DNA from: Cryobacterium soli
Lineage (GTDB): Bacteria; Actinomycetota; Actinomycetes; Actinomycetales; Microbacteriaceae
Length of the DNA stretch: 64,000 nucleotides
Reading direction: 5' to 3'
NCBI RefSeq assembly: GCF_003611035.1
Contig: NZ_CP030033.1
Location: forward strand, 2,170,001 to 2,234,000
Shown: in pieces, positions 62,093 through 64,000 of the stretch
Layout: the number at the start of each line of letters is the position of its first letter
Position numbering within the stretch: the first letter of the stretch is position 1
Made by a program: the position numbers and the translations under genes
Notes under the pieces: generated by a model
Told to the model about the DNA's origin: nothing
Seen by the model: only the letters and a program-made list of their open reading frames with translations
The model's database searches: none

Positions 62093-62779
62093 ATGCGCAG
62101 CTTCACCAAGACCGCACTCGGACTGACCACCGCCGGCCTCCTCGTCGCCGGCCTCGCAGCCTGCTCCACGGACGAAGGCACGGCCTCGACGTCCTCCTCC
62201 AGCTCCTCCTCGAGCAGCAGCTCCGCCGAAGCCACCCCCACCCCGGTCGCCTCGATCCCCGCCCTCACCGGCGTCGACACCGCCGTCCTCCTGGACGCCG
62301 ACTTCGCCGCAGCCCTCACCAGCCTCGGCCTGACCCCCGGCACCGTCGGCACCGCCACCCTCGAAGAAGGCAGCCTGCACTTCCCCATCACCGGCGGAAA
62401 CGTGGACTACTACGACCCGGCCGAAGACTACCGCCCCTACGTCCAGGGCAACATCGAGCACGAAGGAAGCGGCTTCTCCCTCACCGCCGGCGACACCGTC
62501 GTCGAACTGACCAACTTCACCATCGACCCCGGCACCTCAGAACTCTTCGGAGACGTCACCGCCAACGGCGAATCCGCCGCCACCCAGGTCAAGCTCTTCG
62601 ACCTCTACGGCGGAACCCTCAAGCCCCTCCAGATGGACGGCGACAACGCCATCCTCACCGGCACCACCGTGCACATCTCCGCCGACGCCGCCGGCCTGCT
62701 GAACACCACGTTCGGCACCGACGCCATCGCCGACCAGCTCCTCGTCGGCATCGCCACCATCACCGTCAACACCAAGTAA
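62093..62779 (+). CDS. Secreted lipoprotein of unknown function
   Basis: A 228-residue protein. The signal MRSFTKTALGLTTAGLLVAG ends in lipobox LAAC near residues 22-25; a pure Ser linker of about a dozen residues follows, then a beta-rich domain (LDADFAAALTSLGLTPGTVG, HFPITGGNVDYYDPAEDYRP, GNIEHEGSGFSLTAGDTVVE, FGTDAIADQLLVGIATITV). The FPITGG and EHEGSG layout is faintly like HtaA-type surface domains, but no haem ligands are evident. ATG 62093 has AAGGA upstream. Flanked by two family B repeats; its own hairpin follows. Confidence 0.82.
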   Translation: MRSFTKTALGLTTAGLLVAGLAACSTDEGTASTSSSSSSSSSSSAEATPTPVASIPALTGVDTAVLLDADFAAALTSLGLTPGTVGTATLEEGSLHFPITGGNVDYYDPAEDYRPYVQGNIEHEGSGFSLTAGDTVVELTNFTIDPGTSELFGDVTANGESAATQVKLFDLYGGTLKPLQMDGDNAILTGTTVHISADAAGLLNTTFGTDAIADQLLVGIATITVNTK

Positions 62780-62806
62780 CACCCCCGCAGCACCCCGCAG
62801 TGCACG

Positions 62807-62838
62807 AGAACGGCCGAGCGAATGCTCGGCCGTTCTTC
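62807..62838 (+). terminator. Terminator of the lipoprotein gene
   Basis: AGAACGGCCGAGC, loop, GCTCGGCCGTTCT followed by TCT: a perfect 13-bp stem 28 bases after the stop. Confidence 0.85.
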
Positions 62839-62856
62839 TGCGTCATGGCACGACCC

Positions 62857-62896
62857 CCACGCACGTCGCGGGGTCTCGACACGCTCGACCAACGAC
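62857..62896. repeat. Intergenic repeat family B copy
   Basis: CACGCACGTCGCGGGGTCTC then GACACGCTCGACCAACGAC. It is the closest match to the copy at 55724 (both end CTCGACCAACGA). Confidence 0.75.
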
Positions 62897-62906
62897 TCGG
62901 GTGCCG

Positions 62907-63206
62907 CTACACGACGAGGTCGACGGCCATCCGCTCGGCGGTGACCGATTTCACGTAGGCGCCCGCCTCGACGTGGGCCGGATGCACCTGGTAGCGCGCC
63001 AACGCCGCTTCGTCGTCGTACTCCGCCACGAGGGCGATGTCCCAATTGGCTCCACCCACCACATCCGGGCCGATGCGCAGGGAGCGGATCTCCTCGATCA
63101 CACCGACAAGACCGCCGAGCCTGGCCACCATCTGCGCCGCGTGCTCCGCCTTTTCGGCGGGGTCGGTGGCCGCCAGCCGCCACGACACGATATGCAGAAT
63201 GGTCAT
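62907..63206 (-). CDS. Dabb (stress-responsive A/B barrel) family protein
   Basis: A 99-residue protein with the Dabb layout: ILHIVSWRLAATDPAEKAEH at the N-terminus, SLRIGPDVVGGANWDIALVA in the middle and ALARYQVHPAHVEAGAYVKS near the end. Dabb proteins are small dimeric ferredoxin-like barrels; their role is generally unknown. ATG 63206 overlaps the stop of the glutaredoxin-like gene (ATGA), so both are made together. Confidence 0.88.
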   Translation of the reverse strand: MTILHIVSWRLAATDPAEKAEHAAQMVARLGGLVGVIEEIRSLRIGPDVVGGANWDIALVAEYDDEAALARYQVHPAHVEAGAYVKSVTAERMAVDLVV

Positions 63207-63472
63207 CGAACCTCCAGAAGAGCGGTGTGCAGGCGCACCGGATCGATGCGCCAGTAGTTGTGCACCCGGCCGTTGATGAGCAGCACCGGGATGTCCTCGA
63301 CGAAGCGCTCGTGCAACTCGGCGTCGTCGAGGATCGACTTCTCCTCGAGCAGCACGGTGGGCGCGCCTGCCTCGGTCTGCAGCTCAGCCAGCACCGTCGT
63401 CACCACGGCCCGGGCGTCGTCGCAGAGGTGGCAGCCGGGCTTGCCGATCAGGGTGAGATGCGCGGTGGACAT
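63203..63472 (-). CDS. Glutaredoxin-like thiol protein (DUF836)
   Basis: An 89-residue thioredoxin-fold protein with an N-terminal CXXC: LTLIGKPGCHLCDDARAVVT (Cys near residues 14 and 17), and the family-typical FVEDIPVLLINGRVHNYWRI. It is probably a cytoplasmic redox protein; partners unknown. ATG 63472 is exactly six bases after TAGGCT on the minus strand (leaderless). First gene of the pair with the Dabb gene, divergent from the HAD gene. Confidence 0.9.
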   Translation of the reverse strand: MSTAHLTLIGKPGCHLCDDARAVVTTVLAELQTEAGAPTVLLEEKSILDDAELHERFVEDIPVLLINGRVHNYWRIDPVRLHTALLEVR

Positions 63473-63478
63473 GGCTCC

Positions 63479-63484
63479 AGCCTA
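63479..63484 (-). promoter_or_regulatory. -10 box of the glutaredoxin-like gene
   Basis: TAGGCT on the minus strand, six bases before ATG 63472. Confidence 0.65.
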
Positions 63485-63510
63485 AGCCGCGCCGGCGACT
63501 GCACCTTGGG

Positions 63511-63516
63511 TAGACT
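63511..63516 (+). promoter_or_regulatory. -10 box of the HAD hydrolase gene
   Basis: TAGACT eight bases before ATG 63525, giving a leader of about two bases. Confidence 0.5.
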
Positions 63517-63524
63517 CGACCGCA

Positions 63525-64000
63525 ATGTCCGAAGAATCCGGCCCCCGCGCAATCGCGTTCTTCGACGTGGACAACACACTGCTGCGCGGTGCCAGCCTCT
63601 ATCACGTGGGCGTCGGCGCCTGGCGGATGCGGTTCATCTCGCTGGCCGATGTCGTCGCGTTCGGCTGGAGCCAGACCCGCTTCCTGGCGGTCGGCGAGGA
63701 CGGCGTGAACATCTCCCGGCTCCGGCTGCGCGCGATGGACATCATGACCGGGCGAACCCGTGACGAACTCGTCACCCTCAGCCACGAGATCTTCGACAGC
63801 CGACTTATCCAGCGGCTCTGGCCGGAGACCGTGGCCGTGGCCCGCGCCCACCTGACGGCGGGCCGCGAGGTGTGGCTGGTCACCGCGACGGCTCAAGAAG
63901 TTGCCGACGTGATCGCGGAGCGTCTGGAACTCACGGGCGCGCTCGGCACTCGGCTCGCGACCGTCGACGGCATCTTCACGGGACAACTCGTCGACGGCAT
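63525..64000 (+). CDS. HAD-IB family hydrolase (SerB-like), cut by the window end
   Basis: The first 158 residues of a HAD-superfamily phosphatase. Motif I is IAFFDVDNTLLRGASLYHVG (nucleophile Asp in DVDNT), and motif II is EVWLVTATAQEVADVIAERL (Thr). The helical cap insertion between (RFISLADVVAFGWSQTRFLA) and the end TVDGIFTGQLVDG fit subfamily IB, which includes SerB and CicA-like proteins. The substrate cannot be told; motif III and the rest lie outside the window. Confidence 0.88.
   Translation, partial: MSEESGPRAIAFFDVDNTLLRGASLYHVGVGAWRMRFISLADVVAFGWSQTRFLAVGEDGVNISRLRLRAMDIMTGRTRDELVTLSHEIFDSRLIQRLWPETVAVARAHLTAGREVWLVTATAQEVADVIAERLELTGALGTRLATVDGIFTGQLVDG

Overview
The window is high-GC DNA from an actinobacterium, most likely a Microbacteriaceae (Cryobacterium-like) chromosome. 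Evidence is the codon composition, the menaquinone pathway, System II cytochrome c maturation, lineage-typical small proteins (DUF4229, PLDc_N, DUF7882-like) and actinobacterial sugar ABC loci without an ATPase gene. Most of it is ordinary chromosome; the accessory parts are about 9.35-11.5 kb (small, partly decayed genes beside a tRNA pair) and 30.6-32.2 kb (an IS3-family element).

Layout. 0-2.5 kb: a cut-off gene, a DUF385 oxidoreductase, and a divergent SDR/MarR pair with two 16-bp palindromes. 2.5-9.35 kb: beta-glucosidase (GH3), ABC permeases, binding protein and a divergent LacI regulator. 9.35-11.75 kb: decayed genes, a lipoprotein, tRNA-Met and tRNA-Thr. 11.8-19.5 kb: a maltose/maltodextrin locus (two GH13 enzymes, MalE/F/G-like proteins) with two LacI-type operators between divergent genes. 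19.7-25.9 kb: small alarmone synthetase, M23 peptidase, inositol-phosphatase family protein, tRNA-Tyr, a second LacI regulator, YajQ, a hydrolase. 26-30.6 kb: FprA-like reductase, polyprenyl diphosphate synthase, MenG/UbiE and isochorismate synthase. 32.3-41.6 kb: allophanate hydrolase, urea/guanidine carboxylase, two DUF1989 proteins and a divergent sodium/solute symporter, read here as a guanidine or urea nitrogen-scavenging locus. 41.7-55.6 kb: menD, menA, menE, menB and menC, interleaved with LysR/putA and a sigma-factor operon. 55.8-60.5 kb: an operon of histidine phosphatase, TlpA, CcdA, ResB and CcsB. 60.5-64 kb: archaeal-type AspRS, a lipoprotein, a Dabb protein, a glutaredoxin-like protein and a cut-off HAD hydrolase.

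How the genes work together. HepT-like synthase, MenF, MenD, MenC, MenE, MenB, MenA and MenG cover most of menaquinone synthesis, and the Ccs/Res operon supplies cytochrome c for the same respiratory chain. The two sugar loci import and hydrolyse beta-glucosides and alpha-glucans. PutA and the DUF1989/carboxylase/AtzF set yield nitrogen and carbon from proline and from urea or guanidine.

Three window-wide patterns stand out. About fifteen genes, including most of the menaquinone genes, have a TANNNT-like -10 box exactly six bases before the start codon and so are probably leaderless; five more are within one or two bases. A family of palindromic intergenic elements recurs, and the IS3 element sits in the loop of one copy. 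A second short intergenic repeat (core GGTCTCGACAGGCTCGACC) occurs at four places. I found no CRISPR array, prophage or defence system.
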